From: Ananas comosus
Lineage: Eukaryota; Streptophyta; Magnoliopsida; Poales; Bromeliaceae
Assembly: GCF_001540865.1 (NCBI RefSeq)
Contig: NC_033628.1
Coordinates: 10,468,415 to 10,532,414 of the forward strand
Length of the DNA stretch: 64,000 nt
Direction: 5' to 3'
A program made the position numbers and the translations under genes. A model generated the notes under the pieces. It made no database searches. It had not been told where the DNA came from and saw nothing but the letters and a program-made list of their open reading frames with translations. Below, in pieces: positions 1 to 11,086 of this stretch. Position 1 is the stretch's first letter. The number at the start of each line of letters is the position of its first letter.

Positions 1-269
1 TGAAAATCCTATAAAAGATAACGGATTTTATTTTTCCTTTTTTATATTAATTTTCGAATTTCAAAATATCTTTTCTTTTTAAGATAACAGATTTTATTTT
101 TCTATTTAATTACAAAATATTTTTTTTTACATTAATTTCTGCTCAAATATAACATATAAATTTAAAAAATATTTATAAATTTTTGAATAAATATAATATA
201 CAAATATTTATTGATTTAAAATAAATTAAAATAATTGTTACGTGCAGTTGCACGTACACTCAAATAGTA
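1..269 (+). mobile_element. Helitron-like 3' end (truncated by window edge)
   Basis: AT-rich sequence ends in a perfect short hairpin (TACGTGCA-GT-TGCACGTA, about 239-256) followed by ACACTCAAATAG and a TATA-rich flank. The same terminus, with a hairpin then CAACTAG, is found at 19632-19660 and, more degenerate, at 20802-20831. A 3' hairpin just before CTAG is typical of plant Helitrons; here the final CTAG has decayed to ATAG. No Rep/helicase coding is visible, so this would be a non-autonomous copy. The start lies outside the window. Confidence 0.5.
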
Positions 270-363
270 TATATATATATATATATATTCCCCCTACTCC
301 CTACTCCCTACCCCTTATTCTCTCCTCACTCTTTCTTTTCGCTCTCTCCCCGCAAAGAAGAAA

Positions 364-1074
364 ATGTCTGGAACGTCGCAGCCGAAGGAGGAGGAGAAAA
401 TGTCGGCAACGTCGCAACCGAAGGAGAAGAAAATGTCGGCAACGAGCGAACCGTTCCTGATGGATGACGACAGGACCTTGACCGAGGTGACATTTGCCCG
501 TGCCCACCGCATCACCACGACCGTCACCCACTCCGACGTCGTTGTCGAAAGATGGATCGGCGAAACAGCCGGAGGCTGCAGCTACGGTGTTCGCTCCAAC
601 CCCAGCCACCGCCCCTTCGTCGGTCTGGAGGTCGTCTGCCAGCCGAACGGCAACATCGTGCTCCTCCAGCTCTGCGTCAGCAACCGCTGCCTCATCTACC
701 AGCTGCTGCACCGCGACCACGACACCTGCCCGCTTTACGAGCTCTTTGTGTTCCTCAACAGCACCCGGTTCTGCTTCGTCGGGGCCGGCGTGGAGGTGGT
801 GGCCTACGGGCTGCGGAGGGGACACGGCTTCTTTGTGAGGAATAAGGTGGACCTCGGCGAGGCGGCGGCGAGGAGGCTGGGCCGGGAGGATCTGCGGCGG
901 GCGGGGCTGGAGCGGCTGGCAAGGGAGGTGATGCGGGTGGAGATGGACACGCCGGCGGAAGTGCGGAGAAGCGAGTGGTGGCGGCGAGACCTGAGCCATG
1001 AGCAGATCGCCTGCGCGTGCGCCCACGCCTTCGCCTCCTTCGAGCTCGGGAGGATACTCGTAAAACAAAGTTAA
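364..1074 (+). CDS. WEX-1: Werner-like 3'-5' exonuclease-domain protein, catalytic residues lost
   Basis: Intronless 236-residue protein. The core (about 85-232) matches the plant WRN-exonuclease-like (DEDDy, RNase H fold) family: VGLEV strand, LLQLCVSNRCLIYQLLH, FCFVGAGVE, VDLGEAA, REDLRRAGLERLAREVM and FASFELGRIL. Active members of this family are nuclear 3'-5' exonucleases with DxE, a second-motif D and YxxxD. Here the first motif is E-V-V (87-92), the second-motif aspartate position is V (about 145), and YxxxD is CxxxH (about 217-221), so catalysis is unlikely. The N-terminus carries three copies of an MSxTSxP unit (residues 1, 13 and 24), each beginning with Met, so the start could be any of the three; I chose the first because WEX-4 starts in the same way. 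A TATA-rich stretch and a C/T-rich leader precede it. Confidence 0.85.
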   Translation: MSGTSQPKEEEKMSATSQPKEKKMSATSEPFLMDDDRTLTEVTFARAHRITTTVTHSDVVVERWIGETAGGCSYGVRSNPSHRPFVGLEVVCQPNGNIVLLQLCVSNRCLIYQLLHRDHDTCPLYELFVFLNSTRFCFVGAGVEVVAYGLRRGHGFFVRNKVDLGEAAARRLGREDLRRAGLERLAREVMRVEMDTPAEVRRSEWWRRDLSHEQIACACAHAFASFELGRILVKQS

Positions 1075-1367
1075 AACCAAATTAGAGCAACAGATGAGCG
1101 TAGTTAGATTTATTTTATTTTATTTGTTATTATATAAAAATAAATTTTCATTAGCCTTCTAACTACTTGTTTGTTAGTGTGTTTGTTAGTCTGTTGGGTG
1201 AGTTATGATTATTCAAAAATGTAATGAGCCATGGTTACCTAGTCAACTAGGTGACTAGGCAGACATTTATAATTATATATTCCCCTCTCAATAAATTCTT
1301 TTTATATTATTTATTGTTTTAAAAATAACATTCTACGGTTTTATTCAGAAAAAAAAAAAAAAACTTA
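1075..1367. other. WEX-1 3' flank, no gene
   Basis: AT-rich sequence. The part with TTGTTAGTCTGTTGGGTGAG is repeated after WEX-4 (near 23350), showing that the flank was duplicated with the gene. It ends in a run of A followed by the single N at 1368. Confidence 0.6.
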
Positions 1368-1368
1368 N

Positions 1369-1453
1369 AGACCTGAGCGACGAGCAGATCGCCTACGCCT
1401 GCGCCAAGGCCTTCGTCGCCTCCAAGCTCGGGCAGAGACTGTTAGATAGTTAG
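1369..1453 (+). pseudogene. WEX 3'-end relic after an assembly join
   Basis: Begins directly after N1368 and matches the last 28 codons of WEX-2 (RDLSDEQIAYACAKAF... to LLDS then stop) almost base for base, plus the shared 3'UTR beginning GGAGTTCCATCCATTT. It is either a real truncated copy or the end of a gene whose body lies in the unsequenced gap. Motif III reads YACAK, with the aspartate replaced. Confidence 0.75.
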
Positions 1454-1507
1454 GAGTTCCATCCATTTGTTGATCAGGTTTAGGGAGTCCCGCCACAATA
1501 GGATTGT

Positions 1508-1984
1508 CTTCGTACTCATAATTTTCTTTTTATAATAGAGCTTTGAAATCCATAGGTTCATACCATTAAATATTATTTAAAATATTTAAAATATTTAAAA
1601 ATTAAATTTTATAATTTTTTAATATTATTTATCTGACAATCAAAAAGTCATAAAATTGATAATTTTTAACGGCCGGTATAGGATACTTGTTAGTTTAACG
1701 GTGTAAAAAAATAAAAATAAATTAAATTTTTGATAGAAAATTCTATTCACTATCTAAATAAAAATTAACAACTCCGATCTTAAATTGAAGGATTCGATCA
1801 TTTATTTTTAGAATATCATTTGATTTTGACTATTCATTTTAAGCTCGCTTGATGAATTTTATTATAATTTTAAAAAATTATAAAATATATTTTTTAGAAG
1901 TTTTAAATACTCTAAATCATATTTGACGGAGTGAATCATTAATTTGAAAGCTCAATTATAAAAAATAGCTTATGAGTACGAAGA
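1508..1984. mobile_element. MITE with long terminal inverted repeats
   Basis: The left end CTTCGTACTCATAA with TTTTTATAAT and GAGCTTTGAAAT reappears inverted at the right end (to 1984). The roughly 45-bp terminal inverted repeats show only a few mismatches. The 477-bp interior is AT-rich with no coding potential. No clear target-site duplication was seen. It resembles the element at 4640-5160 in its interior wording (CTATCAAAATT, ACGGTGTA). Confidence 0.6.
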
Positions 1985-2325
1985 GTTCCGGAATAGCCCA
2001 AAAAGGGGTGAGGTTAGCAAACCCCCACCCCAAATGGGCCATTCCGGAATAGCCCATTTAGGGTGGGGTTACTAACCCGATCCCACTCTACTACTCCAAC
2101 CAAAGAAAACTCTATTTTACCCACTATCCTTCTTATCCCATCTACTCAAATCAAACATTATTTTTGACTATTCTGGACTAACTCCAACCCCCAACCAAAT
2201 ACAAAAATACTCTAACCCTAACTTAACCCTATCTATGAAATAACTAATTTTTTTTTAACCCCGAATCAAATGGTAGTTAGGAGTTCCATTTTTTGATCAC
2301 TTTTCATAGAAAACATGCAAGGAAC
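1985..2325. other. Intergenic, short internal duplication and WEX 3'UTR remnant
   Basis: Contains a duplicated ATTCCGGAATAGCCCA phrase (1988 and 2040 region). At about 2275-2318 there is a degraded copy of the WEX 3'UTR (TTAGGAGTTCCATTTTTTGATCA, then ACATGCAAGG). No gene is visible. Confidence 0.45.
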
Positions 2326-2328
2326 TTA

Positions 2329-2666
2329 GGGCCCGTTTGGTTCGAGTTATATAATATTACAAAGTATCTCGACATATCCAGGTATCTTGAATTTCGGCGT
2401 GAGATTACTACTGATGCTGCATTAGCGCGTTTGGTTTAATGCAGTAATGTAATACTAGATTAGCGCGTTTGGTTTAATATAGCATTAATACGTTTGGTTC
2501 AGTTTATAAAATTTAGTAATTCTGACATAAAAGTATAATTTTTTTTCAAAATTGCCCTTATTGTGGTCATTTGAATATTATTTTTTGCAGAAATGATTGG
2601 AGGGAAGGAGATCATGATGATTAATTGGGAGGACGATACAATAGAAGATGATAGATGTTCGTGCGC

Positions 2667-2705
<39 letters not shown>

Positions 2706-3015
2706 GTCGAGAGAGAGAGAGCGAGAGAAAGCAGCGTGCGAGAGAGAAGGGGGAAGGCGAGAGAGATGAAAATAATGCTGATAATTAGATTTGGGGTTGT
2801 TTGAGGGTAAAATTGTCATTTTACATAATATGTAGTATTAACGGGTTTCAGTAATACAAGATACACGACCCCCATCCCGTTAATATTTTCGATGTAATCC
2901 TGCTCGATTTGTAATGCTACATTAACGACTAGATTACATAGCGGATTAACCAAACACAGTTATCCTGACAAGATTGCCTGTAATCCTGTCATGATAACTC
3001 GAACCAAACGCACCC
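2329..3015. mobile_element. PIF/Harbinger-type MITE with TTA target duplication
   Basis: Termini GGGCCCGTTTGGTTCGAGTTAT and its inverse (ATAACTCGAACCAAACGCACCC) flank a 687-bp element, with TTA directly on both sides (2326-2328, 3016-3018). This matches the Tourist/PIF-Harbinger signature (3-bp TWA duplication, GTTTGGTTCG ends). The interior holds a long GA microsatellite (about 2668-2725) and no transposase. Confidence 0.8.
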
Positions 3016-3018
3016 TTA

Positions 3019-4615
3019 AGGAAACATGCATCCGTTGCTTTACATACCCTACAGTGAAAGAAAACTTATTATGTAATATTTATATCAAATCATCGATAAT
3101 CAATAAATTATTTTTTTATTTAAAAAAATATAATAAAAATATTTTTTAATAAGTATGATGAGACGATGAACTGAAGAAGAACAATCTGATTTATTGGTCG
3201 GTTGGTAACTATATAGTGAATGTTTTGTTGCATATCAATAAGTATTTCTTATATAATAATAATAATAATAGTTAAACAGCACTTTTGACCTAAAGTTTGA
3301 GAATGTTATGGAAGCAGTGCATGCCCATATTCCCACCGTTGTGATTAATTTTTGGCCTTATTTATTATCCTTGCTATTTCTTTTTTAGCGAAAAGACTTT
3401 TTAAATTTTAAAAACTAGTTTAATATGCCCTCTCTATCATTTTGTCACATACATATTCTATAAGGCTAAAAATATAAAAATAAATTAATTTTCTCTTCCA
3501 ATTTTTGTAATTGAGCATACGGTCGAGTAATAAGTTGAACCGAACTTTTATAATTTTAGTTGAAGAGAGCAACTTATTAAATTATTTAACAAAGTTTAAA
3601 GGTCTCTTTTCCAAAATTAAAAGTTCAGATATTTGTTTGCAAATGAGCAAAGTTTGGAGGGTTTCTATACACTTTATCCTTTTTTTTTTAACGTTAATTT
3701 CATATAATATAATTTGAAATACCGGAAGGATGGCGCTAAATTAATTAACTTCGTACAATTTAATTCTTTATTCAAATCCTAAATTCTAATTTAGATTTTG
3801 TGTTTAAAAATTTAAATTTTATATTTAAATTTATATTTGAATTTAAATTTAATATTCAATTTTATATTCAATTTTAAAATTTAAATCTAAATTTTGAAGT
3901 CAACATTTGAACTCAAAGTCACAATTTGAATTCAAGTCTAAAATTAAAATTTTAATCCAATTTTTAAATTTGAATCCAAATTTTTAATTCAAAATTCAAA
4001 ATTTTAAATTTAAATTCACAGTTTAAATTTTAGATTTTAAATTTTAAATTTAGATTAAATTTTAAATTCAAAATTTAAAATGAAATTCGGATTTATAATT
4101 CAAATTTTGAATTGATATGGCAAATATATAAGTAAGTAAATTTTAAGAACAGAAATAATTTGTCCCGCCCCGGATTGAATCAGAATACGAACTTGTACCA
4201 TGCTATAAATATCTGTATACAATACAAGAGGCTAACTCTAGCAAATACTAAGAGTTAAAGTAAAACTGTTAACTTCTAAAATATAATTTATTGTCCATAC
4301 ATAATTCTAAAATAATACATAAGTAATATGTAGGGGAATTAGCTCACAAATCCCTCACCTTTATTTGATGCAGCTATAGAGGTTTGGTCATATGTTATTA
4401 TTGGTTAAATATACAACGGTTTGTTGGTATGTTCTATATTTTTTGTTATCAAATAGGCACCTTAGATACAAAAATTACAGTAATCTTTTCTTTTTATATA
4501 CTACTCTATGTGAAAATTGTATTTAAAAAGAAATAAATTTTAATATGTCATTTGGTAATATAGCACATTTTTATTTTAGAAATAATTGCATATATCATTC
4601 TGAAAAGTTAATTGC
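3019..4615. other. AT-rich intergenic with AATTTAAAT low-complexity tract
   Basis: No credible gene. At 3775-4110 there is an irregular run of AAATTTAAATTC-type words. It is followed at about 4115-4150 by the phrase AATATATAAGTAAGTAAATTTTAAGAACAG, which also ends similar tracts at 27780, 31855, 46905 and 51510 (see findings). Confidence 0.5.
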
Positions 4616-4639
4616 TCGCAGAGAGAGAGAGAGAGAGAG

Positions 4640-5152
4640 AGATGGAGCCTTCCGTGCTTCCAGCTCGTTTTCGATGTTGCGACTTTCGAATCGTCGATCG
4701 GCTCTGTTAAACTTGATCTAGAGTATTTGAGTACCTAGAAAATAAATTTTATGATTTTACGATATCATTTGCATAGTAAACGAAGGGGCTCAAAATCAAT
4801 GGCTGAAAATAAAAATCTTACAAAATATAATAATATGACATTAAAATTTTAAATCAAAGATATTGATCTTGTTTTATATAATATAAAGAATTTTCTATCA
4901 AAATTTCATATGATCAGATTATTTCTACACCGTTAAACTTGCAAACGGCTCACTACGGCCATTGAAATTTGTTGATTTTGAGCCCATTCAATCACTAGGC
5001 AAATGATATCGAAAAATAATAAAATTTATTTTTTACATACTCCGCATACTCTAAATCAAGTTTAATCGATCGACGATTCGAAAGTCGCAATATCGAAAAC
5101 GAGCTGGAAGCACGGAAGGCTCCGTGCTTCCGATAGCATAGTAGCCTCACTC

Positions 5153-5160
<8 letters not shown>
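4640..5160. mobile_element. MITE with about 130-bp terminal inverted repeats
   Basis: GGAGCCTTCCGTGCTTCCAG with the GTTGCGACTTTCGAATCG arm at the left is repeated inverted at 5030-5130, then ends with a GATAGCATAGTAGCCTCACT terminus. The left terminus is replaced by a GA microsatellite (4619-4641). A solo copy of the right arm lies at 46325-46490. No coding capacity. Confidence 0.65.
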
Positions 5161-5187
<27 letters not shown>

Positions 5188-5564
5188 TAGAGCTCCTGTG
5201 CTTTTAAAAGCACAGCTCTGGTGCTTGTGATTTTTTCACCATTGGATTGCTCTCGCCTCGAGATCTGTGCGTTGTTAGTGAGGCAAGCTAAACGGGTGTA
5301 AGGAGACGGCGTTACTCTCTCTATCTGAGTACAACTAGAGTTAACGAAGATTATTTCGACCTAAAAAAAAATTAAAATATAATAATCGTATGGATGATCA
5401 ATATGGTGTCTTTAATCACATTAAGTCCTCTAGGATGCACCAATTTAATAATAATTTTTAAAGTAATATTGTTGTTCGACTTTAAAAAAAAAAATGTAAA
5501 TGCCTAAATACGGGTGACGTGTGCACGCTTCTAAAATTTTTGACTATAAACGGATTAAGTCCGT

Positions 5565-5581
5565 CGTGGACCTGGTTTACC
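5565..5581 (-). promoter_or_regulatory. Conserved 17-bp WEX upstream motif (inverted copy)
   Basis: CGTGGACCTGGTTTACC is the exact reverse complement of the motif GGTAAACCAGGTCCACG found upstream of WEX-6 (32587) and WEX-8 (62652), and with one change upstream of WEX-7 (59032). It lies about 145 bp before the WEX-2 ATG and about 35 bp before a TATA box. Function unknown. Confidence 0.5.
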
Positions 5582-5616
5582 AGAATAAACCGAAACAATA
5601 GCGCGCCTGCGTTCAA

Positions 5617-5624
5617 TATAAATA
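5617..5624 (+). promoter_or_regulatory. TATA box of WEX-2
   Basis: TATAAATA lies 109 bp before the ATG, followed by a C/T-rich stretch with a long CT run (about 5663-5705), an arrangement shared by all WEX copies. Confidence 0.55.
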
Positions 5625-5658
5625 CCCTCTCCTCTCTCCCCCATCGTATAATTCTAAC

Positions 5659-5708
<50 letters not shown>

Positions 5709-5725
5709 AATTCCAAAAAGAAAAA

Positions 5726-6415
5726 ATGGTGGCGACGAATCGAGTGCACATGCGACTGGCGAATGGCTCCATTATCTCTGAGGTGACATTCAATGGCATC
5801 AACCGCATATTGACGATAGTCACCGGCTCTCCCCACATTGTCCGGAACTGGATAAACACGACCCGCAGATTCAACACGCCCAGTGCCAGTTCCGGCCAGC
5901 CCCAAGTGGTTGGTCTCGAGGTCTCTTGCGTGCCCGACGGGAAGATTGTCCTCCTCCAACTATGCGTCGGCGGTCGCTGCCTCATTTACCGGTTCCAGCG
6001 CCCTTTGGAACCNCTCCTCCAACTATGCGTCGGTGGTCGCTGCCTCATTTACAAGTTCCAGCGCCCTTTGGAACCCTGTGGTGAGCTTCTTGCGTTCCTC
6101 GACAACAGCCAGTTCTGCTTCGTCGGGTATGGTATGGAGCAGGTCACCTACGGGCTGCAGAGGGAGCACGGCTTCTCGGTGAGGAATACGGCGGACCTCG
6201 GCGACATGGCGGCAAGTAAGCTGGGACGGGAGGATCTGCGGCGGGCCGGGCTGGAGCGCCTGGCGAGGGAGGTGATGCGGGTGGAGATAGAGGAGCCGGC
6301 TGAAGTGTGGACGAGTAATTGGAGGCGGCGAGACCTGAGCGACGAGCAGATCGCCTACGCCTGCGCCAAGGCCTTCGTCGCCTCCAAGCTCGGGCAGAGA
6401 CTGTTAGATTGTTAG
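5726..6415 (+). CDS. WEX-2: Werner-like exonuclease-domain pseudoenzyme, contains assembly join
   Basis: The ATG at 5726 follows the CT leader and an A-rich context, and the homology to the other copies begins here; the longer upstream reading frame is leader sequence. About 229 codons as written. First motif GLEVSC (E-V-S instead of D-x-E), second motif FVGYGMEQV (D replaced by V), third motif YACAK (Tyr kept, Asp replaced). N6013 separates two near-identical 62-bp copies (5951-6012, 6014-6075; 3 differences). Together with the N they add 63 bases and keep the frame, so the LLQLCVGGRCLIY block is written twice. This looks like an unmerged contig overlap; the true gene is probably about 21 codons shorter. 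It ends LLDC, then the shared 3'UTR. Confidence 0.8.
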   Translation: MVATNRVHMRLANGSIISEVTFNGINRILTIVTGSPHIVRNWINTTRRFNTPSASSGQPQVVGLEVSCVPDGKIVLLQLCVGGRCLIYRFQRPLEXLLQLCVGGRCLIYKFQRPLEPCGELLAFLDNSQFCFVGYGMEQVTYGLQREHGFSVRNTADLGDMAASKLGREDLRRAGLERLAREVMRVEIEEPAEVWTSNWRRRDLSDEQIAYACAKAFVASKLGQRLLDC

Positions 6416-7550
6416 GAGTTCCATCCATTTTATGATCATCACGTTTCTTGGCGAATTGGACAACATGCATGGTATTGATGATATATAGTGTTCTTGATTG
6501 TTTTCTTCTTTTTCGTATTTCGCCCTCTCACTCCACTGTTCAGATGATCATAAAAAGTGTATTGCTAAAAGTGTAAACATACACATATACTATGCAGTAG
6601 GGGCTTCTTCTTCTATAATGATAGATGAAGCACACTTTAGATCAAGTTTTTGAATGTTATTCCAGGAAATTTACGGACCCGTATTCGCCTTAGTTTCGAT
6701 CTTTCATCTTTAATTTCCTAAAGATTAAAGATTACAATTAAACTTCATTTGATATGGTTAAAGATTACAATTAAACTTCATTTGATATGGTTGCTTTATT
6801 TTTTGTAAAATATTTATTTCGTATAATTTGAAATGCAAGTAGATGACTTTTCTCTATTTTTATATTTTTGTGTAAGTTAAATTTAAGTTCGAGTTAAATT
6901 TATAATTAAAATTTCACATACACAATTAATTTTACAATTTGAATTTAAAATTTAATTTATAATTAACTTATGACTGATTAAATACAAAATTAAAAGTTGA
7001 GACATTAAAATTAGAATATTAATTCAAATTTAATTTCATAAATTAAATTATAATTTGAATCACATTTTAGTTTACTCTTTGACGTTAACTTCTAAATTCA
7101 AATATGAATTTATGATTTGAATTAATAGTTAAATTTAAATTAAATTTAACTTTAAATTATAATTCAAACTGCACATTTAAATTCATAATTTAAATTTAAG
7201 TATTAACAGTCAGAGAAAGACGAAGAGAGGGATATGACTAGTGAACATTTAAATTATCAAACTGAACATTTAAATTCATAATAGTCTAAGAGACAAACTT
7301 GAACATTTAAATTTATAATTCAAAATTTAAGTTTTAATAGTTAGAAAGAGAAGAGAGAGTGATATGAGCAAATGAATAGTGATCATTCAAAGGTTGGCTC
7401 AATTGGATGGGTTAGTGCAAAGATTACAATAAAAAGATGATGGTAAATCTAGTACTAAAAATGAAATTGCATATTCATCTCTCCATAGATGATGGAGCAA
7501 CAAGGAATAGAGAGACTAGCTAGACAAAGAAAATATAGTTGCAAATAAAA
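6416..7550. other. WEX-2 3'UTR and AT-rich intergenic
   Basis: The WEX-type 3'UTR (GGAGTTCCATCCATTT) is followed by a small duplication of AAAGATTACAATTAAACTTC (near 6723 and 6762) and an AATTTAAAT-type tract (6850-7330). No gene is visible. Confidence 0.5.
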
Positions 7551-8300
7551 AAAGGCTTTTTTGCATAAAAAATCAACTTATTTTGGCTTTTTGCAAAATC
7601 GGACCACCTTTTTCGTTTTTGCAGATTCGGTCCACTTTTTCAGCAAACTGACCAAAATACCCTTATATATTTTTCTCTCTCCTCTTTTTTTTCTCTCTCC
7701 TTTCTTCGATCCCGTCGCCGCGGACCCCAGCCCTAGACCGAGTCCCCATCTCCTCCTCGCCTCCTCGTCCTCGGCCCCACCCCTACCGCCTCCGCCGCCG
7801 CCGCCGCCGCCAACGTAGGAGGAGCGACGGCGTTGGTGGAGGAGAATGAGCGGCTGCGGCGGAGCAACGCAGCGGTGGTGGCGGAGTTGACCCCGAGCTT
7901 CGCGGCTTCTCCGCTCGTCGCAGCCCGCGGCCTGCGTGGCCTCGTTGACCAGCGCAAGTCGGCGGCCGCCAAGCCCGAGCTCAACAGCGCGAGCACCACC
8001 TCGAGCAGCTCCCTCACCATCGCCGACGAGCTTTCGACACCACCGCCACGAGATGGGGCTGCTGGGGCTATCGCTGTACGCCGACTCCGCCGAGCGCTGC
8101 GGCGTGTAAAACGTCTCCTCGTCCGNAAAACAGAACGATAGAAACAGAGAGGAGAGAGAAAGAGGAAAGAGAAAAAGTAATAAGGGTATTTTGGTCAGGC
8201 GGACGAAAAAACGGACCGAATCTGCAAAAACGAAAAAGGTGGCCCGATTTTGCAAAAGCCCAAAATAAGTGGATTTTTTATACAAATTGGCCATAAAAAA
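7551..8300. mobile_element. TIR element (about 140-bp inverted ends) carrying a GC-rich captured fragment
   Basis: The left arm (about 7551-7690: AAAATCAACTTATTTTGGC, GTTTTTGCAGATTCGGTCC, GACCAAAATACCCTTAT) is repeated inverted at about 8165-8300 with scattered mismatches. The inside switches abruptly to GC-rich coding-like DNA (7705-8125). One frame reads EENERLRRSNAAVVAEL, a short coiled-coil-like run reminiscent of heat-shock-factor oligomerisation regions (weak); another reads MGLLGLSLYADSAERCGV. There are in-frame breaks, and N8126 lies inside. It has the architecture of a Pack-type element, but the superfamily is unresolved because I could not fix a target duplication. Confidence 0.6.
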
Positions 8301-8765
8301 AGATGAAAAGAATGGAGGAAAAAGTCTTCTCCATCAACTGTAGGAGAGGCAGTATAATATGACGAATAGTTTGAGTTTTACAAGAAGTCTAGAATGTCAG
8401 AGTCGCATGCACCACATAATTTAATTGGGAATCAAATTATGTTTTTGGGATTTACTCATGGACATGATTGTTTAAAAAATTAAAACTTTTGTTTCAAAAG
8501 GATGGATTTGATTGATTATTATATACTTTAGGTGATGCATGGATAACATAGAAGACCACATCGATTTTAGTAAATTCGAATCAACAGTAAAATTCTACTT
8601 CACAGCTAATAATTTTTAGGGAAGTTTTTTTGAGTACCCCTTCAAAAGGTAATATTTACATAAATATATCTCTAAAAATTGAAATATCATAAATACTCCT
8701 CTATGTATGAAAAACTTTCAAAAGTAACTATTAAATAATTTTCCGTTAAAATTTTAATTAACGGA
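8301..8765. other. AT-rich intergenic, possible degraded TIR element arm
   Basis: No gene. At 8630-8760 the phrases with AAATTGAAATATCATAAATACTCC and GAAAAACTTTCAAAA recur at 11195-11240, on the other side of the solo LTR, and resemble the inverse of 12050-12130. An old repeat was therefore present before the LTR inserted. Confidence 0.4.
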
Positions 8766-8770
8766 ACTAT

Positions 8771-11081
8771 TGTCATGTATCGGATTACCATGGCTTTTCG
8801 ACCACGACAGACCAGTCGTATACACAAAAAATTTTTCTGTATATAAAACGATAACTGTACCTATAAATCAAAAGAAGCTACAACCACAAAGTAAGAGCTG
8901 CTAAAACTGAAAAGTAATATATAAAACCACGAGGGGTTCCAGTACATACAAATGCCTACAACACAACTCGCTCCAGCGAGTACCCTGACAACATCACAGT
9001 ATGTACAAGAAAAATTCAAAACTACTTCTGGAAGATACTCCTCTAGTACTGCAGTAAGGCTGGAAGGGATCTAGCTCGCAACTCCCTTTCCACGATCAAA
9101 ATCAGCAACAGCAGCAGCCGCGAACGAAGGCTCTGTAAAAAGGGATGAACAACTAGGTGTGAGAACTACTGCAAAAAGAAGTAGTCTTCAATGGGTACCG
9201 TCACCGACCTCAACGGCTCACCCTCTAAGTATACAGAAAGTATGCATAAGGATAGTGAAGGAAGCTCCTAAAACTCTACAGCTATATGCCACTATACTAT
9301 CGCTAATCAACACTAACTATCTGTAGATATAAGAATGTGATCTCTGGCCCAATCTCACTAGAGACTATGAATGCACCCGTCCCGTCTGTCGAACCGAACC
9401 TGTACACCACCCCAAGAGTAGCCGATAGATATAATAATGTGATCTCTGGCCCAATTTTACAAGAGACTGCGGTACGCCCGTCTCGCCTGTCTAGGCTACA
9501 TCGTACCCCAAAGAGTAGCCGGTCTAAGTAAAAAGGTCCGACAGGACTGCTGCAACTCCACCACATCACAACCTCACTAAAGGTAAAGAAAGGCGTCACT
9601 AACTACCACTGACCCAACCTCACACGAGCTGCCCAAACGGACCTACCCTGTCTGAATCTAACTCAAAAACTGTCCCAACATAAACTGCGACATCATCGTA
9701 CAGAAACCTCATTCTGGAATGGCATTCATGGCCGCAACCCAACCGATCGAGTTTACAAGTGTCTATGCGAAGTTCATTCAGGCTCTCACATGCTGTAATC
9801 ACTGTAAATGGTCAACTGATTTATCCACCAAAACTCACGTGCCCTTGGCATAATCTGCTGCAAATTGCATAAATCTGGGTCCACGGTCAACCCCGACAAC
9901 ACCCGATGGTCCAACACAGTCCACCTCTACCGTAACAACACACTCGGCTCCTCAGCGCGTGTGTAAATTCAACCTATACACATCTGAGTATCCACCTTGC
10001 ACTAATAGCGGTAATACAGAAATCTGGGTCCACCGTCAACCCCAACGGCACTCGATAGTCCGAAGCATTTTAGACTCTACTGCATAATGACATCGGCATC
10101 CCAGCACGAGCATAACCTCAACCTACACTAGTCTGGGTATCCACTGCATACTAACGGCGGCGATACAAAAGAATCACAGCTTCTAAAGCTAAATCTGATA
10201 ACTTTCAGAAATGACAGTGCAAGGTTCAATAGTTTTCTCCTATGTCAATTCTAAGTCAAACATGTAAAATTATAATTCTAACTTAACTCCAAATTCAGAT
10301 TTTATACTCTAATCCATGACTTTGAGTACTATCAGGGAAATAAACCACTGATACATGTCGACGATGCTGAGCTTAGGAGGAGTTTCGACGATTTCGATAA
10401 ACATTAATCCACCTCGAAAAGCTCGTCCAACTACGGCGAGAAGTCGAAAGAAGGAAAACACGCGCTCGCCCGGCCTCCCACGGCGCAACCGCGACGTACG
10501 TACGCTCGAACAGCCCTCCAGATCGACATCCAAAATCACACGAGCTTGAGCCACGACCTCCACCTCGAACACGATCAAGAACTAGAGAGAGAGAGCAGCA
10601 ATCCAAAAACCTCTTTCTTTGTCTCTCTAGACATAAATAAAGAGGTGGGGATAAGATAGATATTAACGCCACTTCAAATAACCAAAAAGCTCCTCACTAA
10701 CTCAAAATTACAGCTGGAGTATCGGTACCTGATTTGGTTATCGGTACTCGGGCCTCTCAGCCCGCCAGTTCGCACATAGTGTATCGGTACCAGCCCGATG
10801 CTGTACGGTACTCAGCATGAGTTGGTGCAACCCGAGAGCATTTTGTTATGAAATTACACTGGGGTATCGGTACTCCTTTGCCCGGTACCGGTACTCAACA
10901 CTAAAAATCTGCACCTTGTAGATTTCAGCGTCAGAACTCCACTCTTGCCTCGCGTCGAGTCCGTTTTGCGTTCATTTCGCGCAAAAACTACATCGACTTG
11001 TCCTGACACCCTCCATATGTGTCGACAAGCCTCATTAGATGCTGAGATCTCACAGGCAACCCAAAAACCAGGGATGCTACA
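8771..11081 (-). mobile_element. Solo LTR (2.3 kb) with ACTAT target duplication
   Basis: Bounded by ACTAT at 8766-8770 and 11082-11086. On the minus strand it runs TGTAGCATCCCTGG... to ...CATGACA, a TG...CA element. The large size and TGTAGCATCCC start fit Ty3/gypsy (chromovirus-like) LTRs (inference). It contains partial internal duplications: AATGTGATCTCTGGCCCAAT at about 9335 and 9437, and a roughly 140-bp unit beginning AATCTGGGTCCAC at 9870 and 10020. No internal coding or second LTR is present, so it arose by LTR-LTR recombination. Confidence 0.75.
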
Positions 11082-11086
11082 ACTAT

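Noticed and set aside
301..1080. Long minus-strand open frames opposite WEX genes (for example 1080-301, 23269-22571, 30643-30227)
   Set aside because: They mirror GC-rich third-position bias of the WEX coding strand and recur opposite every copy; no independent homology.
2499..2819. Frame translating to Leu/Ser repeats
   Set aside because: Produced by the GA microsatellite inside a MITE.
8771..11081. Several 60-100 residue frames
   Set aside because: They lie within a solo LTR with defined ends and target duplication; no protein similarity.
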